Origin: Paramecium tetraurelia
Lineage: Eukaryota > Ciliophora > Oligohymenophorea > Peniculida > Parameciidae
Assembly (NCBI RefSeq): GCF_000165425.1
Contig: NW_001799645.1
Span: 248,001 to 312,000, forward strand
Reading direction: 5' to 3'
DNA: 64,000 nt
The translations under genes were made by a program, and so were the position numbers. The notes beneath the pieces are model-generated. The model was not told the origin of the DNA, made no database searches, and saw only the letters and a program-made list of their open reading frames with translations. The number at the start of each line of letters is the position of its first letter. The stretch's first letter is position 1. Positions 50,704-60,981 of this stretch are shown in pieces.

Positions 50704-51246
50704 TATAAAATGTTAAAATATATATTATAAAATTGATATTGGCCTAATTTGAGAATTACGTATAACCAAACTTAGATGTGATACTTAGATTAAGTTAGGA
50801 AGTATAATCTTAGTTTGACAACATATACTAAAATTCAAATTCTACTGCCAAACCTAGCTATAATTGTTGAGATTGTTCTGGATCTAGTATTAAGTTATTA
50901 ATTTGTTATTCATAATAAATTCTCATCTGAACCTTATGGATTATTCGAAAGCAATATTATAAACTTCAGAAAAATTAATTGCATTATTAGCTGATATCAA
51001 ATAATTTCTTGTCTATAGAGCAGCAAAAATGGAACAAAATACTAAAAGAGTTCAGCTTTTTCAAACTTCCTAATTATTGCTGAATAAAGAATCAATGATT
51101 GTATTTTAATTTTGGATTTTTTATATGATAATTTTATATTTGAGGAAAATGATACAGATATGGAGTTGGATGTATTCACTAATGAAGTAAAATAAAATAG
51201 CAAGTTGTTCTAAACCATATTTAAAGTGAAGCTTAAGAATAAGTGA
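50704..51246 (+). other. In-frame 3' extension of the giant gene containing TGA codons
   Basis: After the TGA at 50701 the same frame stays coding-like for 180 codons and ends at TGA 51244-51246. It contains further in-frame TGAs at 50734, 50779 and 50992. It reads YWPNLRITYNQTQ, a fifth possible membrane span KIQILLPNLAIIVEIVLDLV, then a polar end with NDTDMELDVFTNEVKQ. All four TGAs (50701 included) are followed by TAT or TAC. Only the 50779 TGA could sit in an intron (21 nt, GTG...TAG). Could be a decayed tail, readthrough product, or TGA used as sense (Trp would fit by position). Confidence 0.5.
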
Positions 51247-51315
51247 AGTTGTTGAATTTTGAAGATCATACAATTTATTAAGAATAATGATATATAACCC
51301 TATATATATATATAA

Positions 51316-52125
51316 TCAAAAAATATTAATTAATTAGCTTAGATCGTGGTTTCCATCAATCCATGGATGATTGAGTACTTATTCAATTGTATATCTGTTG
51401 TCTGGATCAGGTGATATCATTTTTTCAAATAATTCTTAAAATGCGACGTCATTTATTTTAATATTTCTATTGACTAGTTTCCAAAAGGAGTTCCATTTTT
51501 TCTCAGAGATGATCTTCCAATAGGGGCAATTTAGGGAGGCCTCAGAGAATGGAGGGAATCCATATAAGAGTATAAATATTAGGACAGCCAATGCAAAAAT
51601 GTCAGATTTTTTCAGAAGATTTGATTGCATATATTTTTCAGAAATTAGTAATTCTGGTGACATATAATTACGTGTTCCACAATTTCTGATGTACTATTTT
51701 TTATCATCCACAATATCAGCAAAACCAAAATCAATTAGAATGATTTGTAAGTGGTTATTAAGCATAACATTTTCTAATTTGATATCCCGATGAACATAAT
51801 TAAGTTTGTGAAGGTATTAGATGGTTTCACCTAATTCTAGTAGAATCTACTTCACTGTTCTAACATCAAATTTAGTCCCATTCTTGACAATTGTATAAAA
51901 ATCTGTCTTTAGTTATTCACAGACGAAGTAGTTGTAATCAGGATGTTGATCAACAATCTTTATGATATTAGGATGATCTAGACTTTTCAATATTTTAATT
52001 TCCTTCTATCTCAATTTATCAGAATAATTTTGCTTATAGATCTTTACTACGCACTATTTGCTTTAATACTCACATAAATATAGATCGCTTGAAAAGCCAT
52101 CTCCTATTTTCTCTTTCAATTACAT
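51316..52125 (-). CDS. Ser/Thr protein kinase, compact, single exon
   Basis: 269 residues, just a kinase domain. IGDGFSSDLYLCEY (glycine loop with Gly-Phe), CVVKIY (Lys), ILKSLDHPNIIKIV, YVHRDIKLENVML (catalytic loop), LIDFGFAD (metal loop), CGTRNYMSPELL (APE as SPE) and SDIFALAVLIFILLYGFPPF, ending with RYTIEQVLNHPWI. The activation loop and FPPF segment resemble CAMK/CDPK-like kinases, but no EF-hands or regulatory tail are present. All catalytic residues are intact. Physiological role unknown. Confidence 0.92.
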
Positions 52126-52262
52126 AATATTTAATAAAAATAATTAATTTTTACACATCTTTCATTTACTATATGTTTTATATTATGCGTTAATTAACTC
52201 AACTTACATAATAAAATAATATTATAATCTTATCTATTTATATATATATTATTATTATTCGA

Positions 52263-53251
52263 TCATTCCTCTTCTTAACCAAATTCCTGATGTTGATTAA
52301 AATTTTTGTTAACTTCTTGGGTCTCAAGGATGCTAGCCTCTTCAACTTAACCTGTTTAGTTATCTTCTTCATTCTTTTATTGGTCTCCATCTTCTTATAA
52401 TTCTTATTTCTCAATCATCTATGCTTCTTATTGCTCAGCAATCCATTCTTCTTATTGTTCAATCATTTATTGTTCTTATTGTTCAATCATCTATTGTTCT
52501 TATTGTTCATTCATCTATTATTCTTATTGTTCATTCATCTATTATTCTTATTCTTATTATTATTCATATTATTATTCTTATTCTTGTTCTTATTCATCAA
52601 TTATCTTTTCTTTCAGTTTTAAGTCTTCTTCTTTTGATTTCTTTTAATTCTTATTCACTTAATTTCGAACTATTTTTCCTTTAGCTGCTGCTTAAATCTT
52701 GATAATATTTTGCATATCTCTATCATCCTAATATAAAATAAAATTTGATTACAAAACTAGTTAATTTTGGCAATTCCTCCGTTTGCTCCACAATTGGATT
52801 CTCAAATTCATCAATATCCTTTGTGACCTTATCGTACAGATTATTCACATATTCCTTTGCAGCTTTCTTCTCTTCAGGAAAGCTCCCTTAAGAACTGACA
52901 TGTGAGACATTATTTGGATTGCCAGATCCTACTCTTTTCACTTGTTGACTATCAGGTCTGTTGTTTGACATCTCAACCACTATCTTAGCCTTCTCTGTCA
53001 TATTTGAAGGTTTAGGTGGCTTGTGTACTCTTGCGGGAGCTTCTCCTTTTGCTATATTGTATTTGCTTTCAAATTTAAATTCTTTTCCTTATGTCATACA
53101 TTCAAAATAATCAGCACCATACTTAATTATATCATCTGGCTAATCTCTTAATACCTTTTGTTAATTTTCTATTTACTTCTCTTGCAAAATCATGTAATAT
53201 TTAATGGAAACCCTCTGGTACTGGATATTTTTATAAGTATTTGGATGCCAT
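52263..53251 (-). CDS. Sp17-like protein: RIIa dimerization-docking domain plus IQ motif and Gln/Glu repeats
   Basis: About 313 residues; introns 53155-53176 (22 nt) and 52728-52752 (25 nt). The N-terminus QKYPVPEGFHQILHDFARE, VLRDQPDDIIKYGADYF is the R2D2/RIIa fold of sperm proteins Sp17, ropporin and CABYR, which docks onto A-kinase anchoring sequences in cilia. Near residue 200 IIKIQAAAKGKIVRNQV is an IQ calmodulin-binding motif, the same order as Sp17. The C-terminus holds about six imperfect 8-residue repeats (MNEQQEQQ-like; 24 bp, about 52400-52545). An axonemal scaffold, perhaps radial-spoke linked, is a reasonable inference. Stop at 52263. Confidence 0.85.
52400..52545 (-). repeat. 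24-bp tandem repeat inside the Sp17-like gene
   Basis: About six imperfect copies of a 24-bp unit (plus strand: ctattattcttattgttcattcat-type) encode MNEQQEQQ/MIEQQEQQ/MIEQQEEW variants. Copies near 52470-52545 are the most alike, suggesting recent expansion. On the plus strand this creates long spurious leucine-rich frames. Confidence 0.8.
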
Positions 53252-53450
53252 TTTGATAACTGTTTATATTATATTAATTATTATTTTTTATATTTGCTCA
53301 TATTAATATATAAATATAAAAATATATAATTCTTTTAATTAAAATTAAGTATTTTCATACTCATCATATTTTCACTTTATATTACCAAATCATTAAAATA
53401 GCACAAATCAAGAAATATTAATAACATTCATCAATAATATCCTTAATCCA

Positions 53451-53524
53451 GCCCTCCTAGCTCAGTTGGTCAGAGCGTTGGCCTTTTAAGCCAAATGTCA
53501 AGGGTTCGACCCCCTTGGAGGGCG
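53451..53524 (+). tRNA. tRNA-Lys (anticodon UUU)
   Basis: A complete 74-nt cloverleaf: acceptor GCCCTCC pairs with GGAGGGC, discriminator G; D arm GCTC...GAGC; anticodon stem TTGGC/GCCAA with loop CTTTTAA, anticodon TTT; T arm AAGGG TTCGACC CCCTT. No intron. Internal A and B boxes (the latter ggttcgacccc) are present. CCA is not encoded, as usual in eukaryotes. AAA is by far the commonest Lys codon in these genes, so demand for this tRNA is high. Confidence 0.98.
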
Positions 53525-53526
53525 GC

Positions 53527-53539
53527 TTTTTTATTTTTT
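53527..53539 (+). terminator. RNA polymerase III terminator
   Basis: Two runs of six T (53527-53532 and 53534-53539) start 3 bp after the tRNA, the standard Pol III stop. Confidence 0.85.
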
Positions 53540-53577
53540 ATAATTTTACAAATAAATTTATTTATCAATATTTAATC

Positions 53578-55305
53578 ATGGATTAGCCAAGATAACCTTT
53601 TGAAAATTAAAAATTTAACCTTCTATGGGAAAAACTTTAAATAAGAAAATAGAATAAAGTCATTTTTTACTATCCTTCAAAGAATAATCAAAATTAGGTT
53701 TAGAAATCTAATATGGGTGAATATGAAAAAATAATAAGCTAGACTCATAAATACAATGAATTATCAGAAGAATTATTTTGGGGAAATCAATCAGATACTA
53801 TAGATGTACTTATTTTCAATTAAGATATTGATGATAATCCTGAAATTGCATTCAAAATGTTGGCAAAAAATCATGTTATTTCTTACTATTATAATGTTAG
53901 ATTGTCCTTTGAAGAGTTGTTTTTCAAGCACGTCTAAATAATCTTGATTTCTCCAAAAAATAATATAATCTATAATTTTGAGAATAAAAAAATTATTTCT
54001 ACTTATTCATCTCCTTATCTTTAAAAATTGGTGAATATATTCATTAAAGATTAATAACTTAGAGATTAATATAAATTAGAAATTGTTAAGGATTTCTATA
54101 TAAATTAATTTCCTCAAGTGTAAGTAAAAGAGCCTTATTAAGATTTGAAGCCATAAATACCTGAATGTAGATTAGTTGATGATAAATAAACAATCATTTG
54201 GCTTGTTGATAGAAAATGCCTTAAATATTATCTTTGTTTTGAACCTAACTTTATAACATATTATGGATAATTAAATAAAAATTATTAGAAACATGGTAGA
54301 GGAATATTATTTCAAACTAGTTGGAATGATTGTAATCCTAATTATACAATTTTATAAGGAAATTTTGAACATGGTAAGAAGAATGGAATCATGATGAAAT
54401 TTAGTTCTCGTAGTCAAACTCTGTTACATGGACTTGAATACCTGGATGATGAATTCAAAAAGTAATTAGATTTAGATGAAAATGGGAAAATTAAAGTTCC
54501 TGAAATTGTTAAAGTCGAAACCTAAGATAAAAAAATACCAAAGCTACCTAAAAGGAGAATTGTAATAATGGAAGATGGAGTTATAATAAATAATAAAGAT
54601 ATAACTGAGAATGATAGATAAAGGACATAAAAATCAGATACATTTGTGAAATTTAATTAATAGTTTAATTCAAATGATGCAAATATACTATAAAGCCGTG
54701 ATTAATGGTTAAATAGCTCTATAATAGATGGTTTTGCGTTGGTTCTATATAAAAAACATTATAAATAAGCTTATAAAAGTATCGACCCCATTAAGAATTT
54801 AAATACATTTGTAATAGATTCAACTTATCTAACATCTGCTGCGATTGATTACAAATTAGTAACATCTTTGAAAGCCTTATGCTTTGAATTTAAGGGAATT
54901 ACTATCTTTGATGTGTATAATAATATTGCTTTTATTGTTAATTCTAACAATTCCCATTGGTATTTGGTTTTAGTGAAGAGAGAGAAATAGTAAGGAGTTT
55001 ATTAAATGAAATTTCATATTTTAGATTCAATGTTAGGTCCACGTAAAAAATATAAACATGTTTGTGAAAAGATATTCAATTTATTGAAATTCCACCTAGA
55101 TTTAGAAGATAATTATCGTTTTGGCTCTGAGAATAACATTATTGTTGAAGATGTTCAGTAATAGAAGGATGGAAGTTCTTGTGGGGATCATACATGTTTT
55201 TTTTTGTATTAAATATTCAATGGAAAAAACTACAAAGAAAAAAATATAAAATAAATTGGAGAAATGAGAGGAATGATATATAATCTCATATTTGGTTAAA
55301 AGTGA
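53578..55305 (+). CDS. MORN-like/Ulp1 (C48) cysteine protease fusion, catalytic residues intact
   Basis: 575 residues, single exon, starting 54 bp after the tRNA. The centre holds two MORN-like motifs (YYGQLNKN...KHGRGILF and LQGNFEHGKKNGIMM). The C-terminal 220 residues look like a C48 (Ulp1/SENP-type) protease: WLNSSIIDGF, FVIDSTYL, the His in NNSHWYLVLV (about residue 460), Asp in FHILDSM (about 483) and the Gln/Cys box VQQQKDGSSCGDHTC (Cys about 535). C48 enzymes remove SUMO, NEDD8 or similar tags; the substrate here is unknown. The MORN part may bring it to membranes or cortex. A paralogous gene follows 29 bp downstream. Confidence 0.82.
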
Positions 55306-55334
55306 ATTAATATATTATTTATTTTATATATTTT

Positions 55335-56582
55335 ATGCGTCTTGGTTTGAAGCTCAAAAAAGAATCAAAACCCGCTTAAGAATAACCATAAGAGCAACCA
55401 ACATAAGAGTTCAAATTTGATTTTGTCTTCTTTAATTCTAACTCACAATAATAGTTTGATAATCAAGATTCAAAATAATTTAAGTTAATTGTCTAAAAAA
55501 AAAATACAAAAGAATAAATGATAATCTAAAAGGATTATATTTATATTGGTGAAATCTAAAATAATAAAATGCATGGAAATGGTAAAATCTATATGAAACA
55601 ATATGATGCCTATTGCAATAATAATTATTTTGTATATGAAGGTGAATTTAAAAATGATCAAATTGATGGAAAAGGGACTGAATACTATGGAAAAACAAAT
55701 AATAAAAAAGTTGATGGAGTTTTCTCAAAGTTGTCCTTAATTGAAAAAATTTAAGAATATAATTCGGATGGAAGCGTACTGATTAAATAACAAAATTTAC
55801 AATAATCAATGTTACAATAATCCTTTATTCAAGAGGATAGAAATACCAATAAAATGTTTAGGATTAAATCAGGAGTCAAGCAAACACCTCCATAATCCTA
55901 ATCGCAAAAACCACTAGTAAAATAAAATGACAAATGGACCAAATTTGACGTTGAATTGAGTAAAGATCATTTATCATCTCTATTATCAGAAAAGGCTATA
56001 AATGAATCAGTCATAGAGGCATATCTTAATTACATAAATTACATGGATTCAGAAAAGTACTTTAATCTGAAGTTGCTGCCTGAAATATAAGCCTATAAAA
56101 GAACTCTTATTATTCCTTACTTTTTATTCGAATAATAAAAATTAGATATACTCACTTACTTTGCTGAATTTTCATATCTTAAAGGATAATTTTGGTAAGT
56201 TTATCAAAAAATTTTTGTTATTGTAAATTAAAATGGCCATTGGATTCTTTTAGAATTGCTTTTTGAAGGTTAGGATATAAAAATGAAAGTCTATGATAGT
56301 TGTTCTAAAAAAAAGGCTATATTTTATGTTACTATGTGCAAACATGTATGGAATATGATTGAGCCACTTATTAAATAACATAATTTGACAATCTCTTGGA
56401 AGTCAAAAGATATTATTGTAGCCGACTGTCCCTAATTATCCTAACCAAACGATTCAGGCATTTTCATCTGTGCTTATTTAAAATATTTGATTTCAAACAA
56501 TACTTTAGATTAAATCACATAGGAAATAATTAATAATCTAAGGAAAACAGAGTTATTTAATATAGTCAAAAAGGAAAAATGA
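55335..56582 (+). CDS. MORN/Ulp1-like protein with catalytic Cys replaced by Ser
   Basis: 415 residues, single exon, 29 bp after its paralog. MORN repeats are better preserved: YIYIGEIQNNKMHGNGKIY and FVYEGEFKNDQIDGKGTEYYG. The Ulp1-like part has GHWILLEL (His about residue 302), KVYDSCS (Asp about 321) and PQLSQPNDSGIFICAYLKY; where the enzymes have (D/S)CG this protein has DSG (Ser about 374, TCA codon). A Cys five residues later is the family's second, non-catalytic Cys. It is therefore probably a pseudoenzyme, unless Ser works. It may act as a binding or regulatory partner of the neighbour; that is inference. Confidence 0.8.
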
Positions 56583-56610
56583 AATTTATATTAAAATTAT
56601 AGATTATGCC

Positions 56611-57815
56611 TCATTTTAACTACTTCTATTTAGAATTATTTATTGTTTTTAATATTTTATTTAACGATTATTCCTTTTCACTTTTCAGTTATTCTGATAT
56701 CAAAAGATCCTTTTCTAAAGCATTGCCTTTATTCTCATCATAATTAATTGAATTATTCCTTTGACCTGAAACTTTTTAGTTACTTTATTTATTTAGACTG
56801 TTTTGCTTTTAATTACTTTTTCTTCTTTCTTGCTTGATTTCTTAATCTTTTTACCAACTTTCTTTGTATCTATTAATTTGATCCTGAATTTAGTTTACAG
56901 TTTCATTTTCTCTTATTCTTTTGCTTTCTCTTTCAATTTCCCATTTAATGGCATTTTCTTATTACTTTAACTTCTTTATTATTGTTTTGTTTTTCTCGAT
57001 TTCTTATCTCATTATTGATTCCTTACTGTTTGATCTATACGATTTATTGAGAGATTATTGACCCTCAATCATTGATTTTATTTAAGATTTAGCTTAAGGT
57101 TTATTGGTTTACAATTTTAAAATTCTATCCAATCTTGATTACTATTTTTAATTTATAATGTACTTTTTTTGTTTGAGCTTCAATTACTCTCTTCTAATAA
57201 TCCTTTGAATTTGATGACGAACGACTCATACTTAAATTTGATTATTGACTTTTGGGTCTATTAATTTTGCCATGACTCTGATTTAATTATGACAAGGAGA
57301 TATTTGTCTTATTGCTGAATGACTTTTAAGATTATTACACTTTCTATAAACCTTATTAACTTAATGATCTATTTCTTGAATTGTTTCTTTTGCATAATAA
57401 TAGATTTTTAAACAAAGGTCTTGCAATAGCTAAAAGCTAATTCAAAGTGTCCTATATTAATTCAAATGTCTCATCATATTATTCATCCTCATTTTATTAT
57501 TGAATTGACTATTAAATCAACGTTGATTTCTCTAAATTTTCAAAACGTACTCTTTTTTAAAATGTTTATGAATCATTTATAATCTCTAGAATCTCATTAG
57601 TATTTCGTAAACAATGTTTTATTGATTACCAATCTGACTTAATTTAATTTCCTTGAATTGATGCTATAGTCCCACTTAATATTGTTACTAGAGCATGAGT
57701 AATCTGTACTATTTTTTAGGATGGTTTGATCATGAGTTTCAATTGCTAATATATAAAATCTGTATACATTAAGGAATTTGAAAGTGATTTTCTTGTTTTG
57801 TGTTTCGGATTACAT
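56611..57815 (-). CDS. Coiled-coil Ser/Gln-rich protein, unknown
   Basis: About 386 residues; introns at 57746-57767 and 57142-57163 (both 22 nt). The N-terminal 110 residues are helical and hydrophobic (LVTILSGTIASIQGN, LRNTNEILEIINDS), followed by a Ser/Gln/Asn-rich middle (SRSSSNSKDYQKRV) and a long charged coiled coil (QEIEKNKTIIKKLKQQENAI, ERRKSNQKQNS). No domain recognised. Convergent with the second MORN/Ulp1-like gene (28 bp between stops). Confidence 0.75.
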
Positions 57816-57872
57816 TTCTGTTAATAATAGTTATTCTATAATTTATTAATTTTATTAAATATGAACATATAA

Positions 57873-58499
57873 TCATAGAAACTTTTTGTAAATAGCAAAT
57901 ATGTCTATGATTCCTAACAATATTATAATAACCAATAAGGATGCTTTATCCAGAGTTATCTTGTTGTTCATCATCTAAATTGTAAAATCACTTTTCCTTA
58001 GATTTGACTTCAAGTCTTATTTCTATTTCATTTCTAAATCATACTTTAAATTTTGATTATTGCAATGCCAAAGTTCCTGCATTCATTTTAGAGTCCACAT
58101 TTAAGGCAATTTATTCAGTCTCCTAAGTTAATCTATCAATCTCTTCTATGATTAAGTCGTTCTCAAACAGGTTTCCCTTTAAATTATCTGTCTTTTTTTG
58201 CTTTATCAATAATTCATTTATGCTTTCCTCTATCACATCTAATTGTTTCTTATATTATAAGATCTTGTTCTATAATATTTTTTTAGAATGAGTTGAAGTC
58301 ATCTAAGCTTCCGTTTCCATCATTTTCACCTATTTTTATTGTTAGAACTTACACATCTTCTTAATTCATCCACGTTTTTCTTATAAAATTCATCTGTACT
58401 GTACTCCCCTTTTCTTAACTTCTATTTCACTTATTCACTAATGTATTTGAATTCCTATTCGTTTTATACAAATTCCTCGCTTGCTTTAGCATCTTGCAT
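57873..58499 (-). CDS. SNARE-like tail-anchored membrane protein
   Basis: About 193 residues; introns at 58330-58352 (23 nt) and 58023-58044 (22 nt). After an N-terminal coiled region, a heptad segment runs LIIEEIDRLTQETEQIALNV, DSKMNAGTLALQQSKF with a Gln near the zero-layer position, then a polar linker and a C-terminal span ASLLVIIILLGIIDIFAIY ending KKFL. This is the plan of single-span SNAREs (Use1/Sec20/Vti1-like), which drive vesicle fusion. The KKFL end may act as an ER/Golgi retrieval signal. The exact SNARE class is unclear. Its ATG is 21 bp from the divergent CEP120-like gene. Confidence 0.68.
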
Positions 58500-58520
58500 T
58501 ATTAATAATTAATTAACAGA
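58500..58520. promoter_or_regulatory. 21-bp gap between divergent start codons
   Basis: Only 21 AT-rich bases lie between the ATGs of the SNARE-like and the CEP120-like genes. 5' UTRs must be minimal or transcription must start inside the opposite gene. Confidence 0.45.
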
Positions 58521-60199
58521 ATGTCAGATTCAAATTCTCACAGACTAAAACTATCCATTGATATTCATTCAATTAAAGAACATTCTTTTAGGGGCTTGAT
58601 CTACGCTCATTATTCTCATTATCCATAATTGGGAATCAAATAATAATTTAGAACTGCACCTGTCATGTAATATTCAATTAGTATAGTAGTGAAATTACCA
58701 AACCTTTTGTTGAAATCTCCTTTTAAAATTCGTTTGCTTCCTACATTTTCGATACCAATAAAGAAGAACTTTAAAAGCTATTTGAAGAGACCTATCTATA
58801 GATTGAATTATTTCATTAAGACAGATTAAAGAAAGATTAGTTTATTGGCATATCATTCATAAACTTAGCAGAGTTACTAAAAAGCCCAATTCGAAAAAGC
58901 TCTAAGAGTTACGCTAGAGCATTAGATGCTTATTATCCTATTGATGATAATAATGATTAGGATACTAAGAGAATTGGATTACTTAGATGCATTTGTTATC
59001 TTGAAGATTTAGGCCCTCTTGATTAATTATAATAGTAGGAATAAACAGCTATTGAATAAATAGTTGGGGATCCTGCTTTGCCAATAATTAGTTATCCAAA
59101 TTCGGATGATCCTGAAAAATAATAAGTTATATTGGAATTACATTCATTAGAACACAAAGTTATTTGGGAATTGGACACTTGGAAAAAAAGTGAGGAAGCT
59201 AAATTTAGAGTATAATTGAAATAAAAGGAGTTTGAGTTGACAACCAAATTATATTAAGATTTTAAAAACAAAGAATTGGATCGGGAAAGACAACTCAAAC
59301 AAGCCTTAACATAAATTTAAGTTATAGAAAATAAAATTAAGAATAAAGGAACTGAACTATTGAAAAGAGAATAAAAAATTATGTAGTTAGAAGATGAAGT
59401 AAAATCTAAATTGTTGGAGACTGCTAAAATAATAAAAATAAAAGACGAGGAAATGGGTATACTTATTAAAAGACAGAAGGATGAGAAACTGAATTTGGAA
59501 AAAGAAAAAACTTTATTAAGTCTTAAGCTAACTGATGCTTAAGCAGCTATTCAAAAACTTGAAGAGGAAAATAAGAGTCTAAAAAAAGAAATTGAAAAAT
59601 CACCTGTGGCGATGGTAAAGGAAAATTTATAAGAAAAAATTATGGAAATTACTGAATTAAAAAAGGAGTTAGATAGAACCAATCAAATTAAAGAATAATA
59701 TAAATAATATTATGAAAAAATGAGAGATGAACTGATTAAAGAAAAGAAACAAACTTAAGATAACAATTCTTTAACATAAAATACATTATTAGAATTAGAG
59801 AAATTAAAACTTGAGTTATTGGAAATTAAGCAAAAATAATAACTAAATTCACAAACGAATTCTTAAATGAATAAATAGCATAAGGAAATTCTTTAATATG
59901 AATAATAACAATAGCAATCTTAATAGTAATAGATCATCAACCCTCCAAAAGTCGAGTAAGAATATGGTAATTAATCTAATAATCCGTTTAAAAATGGTTT
60001 AATTGATAAATCATCCTAAAAGCTTGGCTTTTCAAAAACTTCAAAATCCTACAAAAATTACCCAAATTTAGAAAATAAGTCTGATCTCTAACGATTGTTA
60101 TAAGAGAGAGAATATTTGATTGAAAGTGGAGAATACCAGGTTGACGATCCATTAATAGAAGAACTTACAAAGTAAATATAATAATTGGGTGGCCATTGA
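58521..60199 (+). CDS. CEP120-like centriole/basal body protein
   Basis: About 552 residues, one 20-nt intron (58667-58686). The N-terminal 200 residues form a C2-type domain typical of CEP120: LKLSIDIHSIKEHSFRG, KPFVEISFQNSFASYIFD, LFEETYLQIELFHQ, FIGISFINLAELL. After it comes a long coiled coil (SLEHKVIWELDTWKKSEEAK, LKQKEFELTTKLYQDF) and a Gln/Asn-rich end. CEP120 works in centriole elongation and cilium assembly; the WELDTWKKSEEAKF segment fits that family well. Shorter than animal CEP120 (one C2 domain seen). DZIP1L or other C2-coiled-coil proteins are the alternative. Confidence 0.75.
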
Positions 60200-60795
60200 A
60201 ATTCCATATATGATTGTCTTCTATATTTGCATAAATGCATTTAGCTTAAATTTTATATTATTTTTTCATACACTTGTAATTTCAATTTTACTTTTGGATA
60301 TTTTATTGTGCACAAGCTCACTTATTACAAAAAGGATCAATTTTTAATTTCCTAAAATTAAATTTAGGTAAACATAAATTATAATTATTTACATTTATCA
60401 GCTCAAGATGATTCTCGAATTGATGATGTTTCAACATTGAATAATACTTATAAGAATCTATGTTAATACTGTTATCTCTATTATAAAAATGATAAAATGA
60501 AATGCAATTTTTTTAGAAGTTGTTTGCTCTCCCTTTTGAGTATAGAAATCATTAGCATGCAAATTGATTCATAAATATTTCACAAAGTAATCTAAAAATT
60601 AAATGAAATTCCATTCTAAATAATAATTAAATTTATACTATGATTTATATTAGTTATAATTGAAAATTATATTTATCTTATATTAAAAATATAGAATGGT
60701 TTTTAAATAATGATTAATCTTATAATTTAATTTTAGTATACATTTTAAATATGTTGGTTTCTAATATCTAATTATTACAAGAATCCTCTAAGACT
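60200..60795. other. Intergenic, no gene seen
   Basis: About 600 bp, AT-rich. No family, RNA or repeat recognised. Confidence 0.45.
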
Positions 60796-60981
60796 TCATG
60801 GTCCACATTTAGCTTTCTCATCCATCCTACACTCTGTTATTCTCTTGCACATTTCCTCGAAGTTCTTCTCTTCGTCACAATCCTCGTATTATTCAATAAT
60901 AAAATCCTTAGCATTTTATTCTTAGATTTATTATCCAAAATCATCCTCGTAAAACGTACATGTAAGACTCTGGGATGATCT
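60796..60981 (-). CDS. Small Cys-containing protein, start not found
   Basis: A 61-codon open stretch ends at TGA 60796 and reads TCTFYEDDFGQQIQEQ, KDFIIEQYEDCDEEKNF, EEMCKRITECRMDEKAKCGP. The composition is clearly protein-like, with five Cys (C...C...C...C...C). No ATG lies in frame; an upstream exon is expected, but the only donor that fits would give an intron of about 41 nt. The Cys spacing resembles small intermembrane-space or CHCH-like proteins without matching CX9C twice. Listed coordinates are the visible last exon. Confidence 0.5.

Noticed and set aside
52421..52684. Plus-strand leucine/isoleucine-rich frames that look like membrane proteins
   Set aside because: They are the antisense of the Gln/Glu repeat part of the Sp17-like gene; the minus strand has the RIIa and IQ motifs and proper introns.
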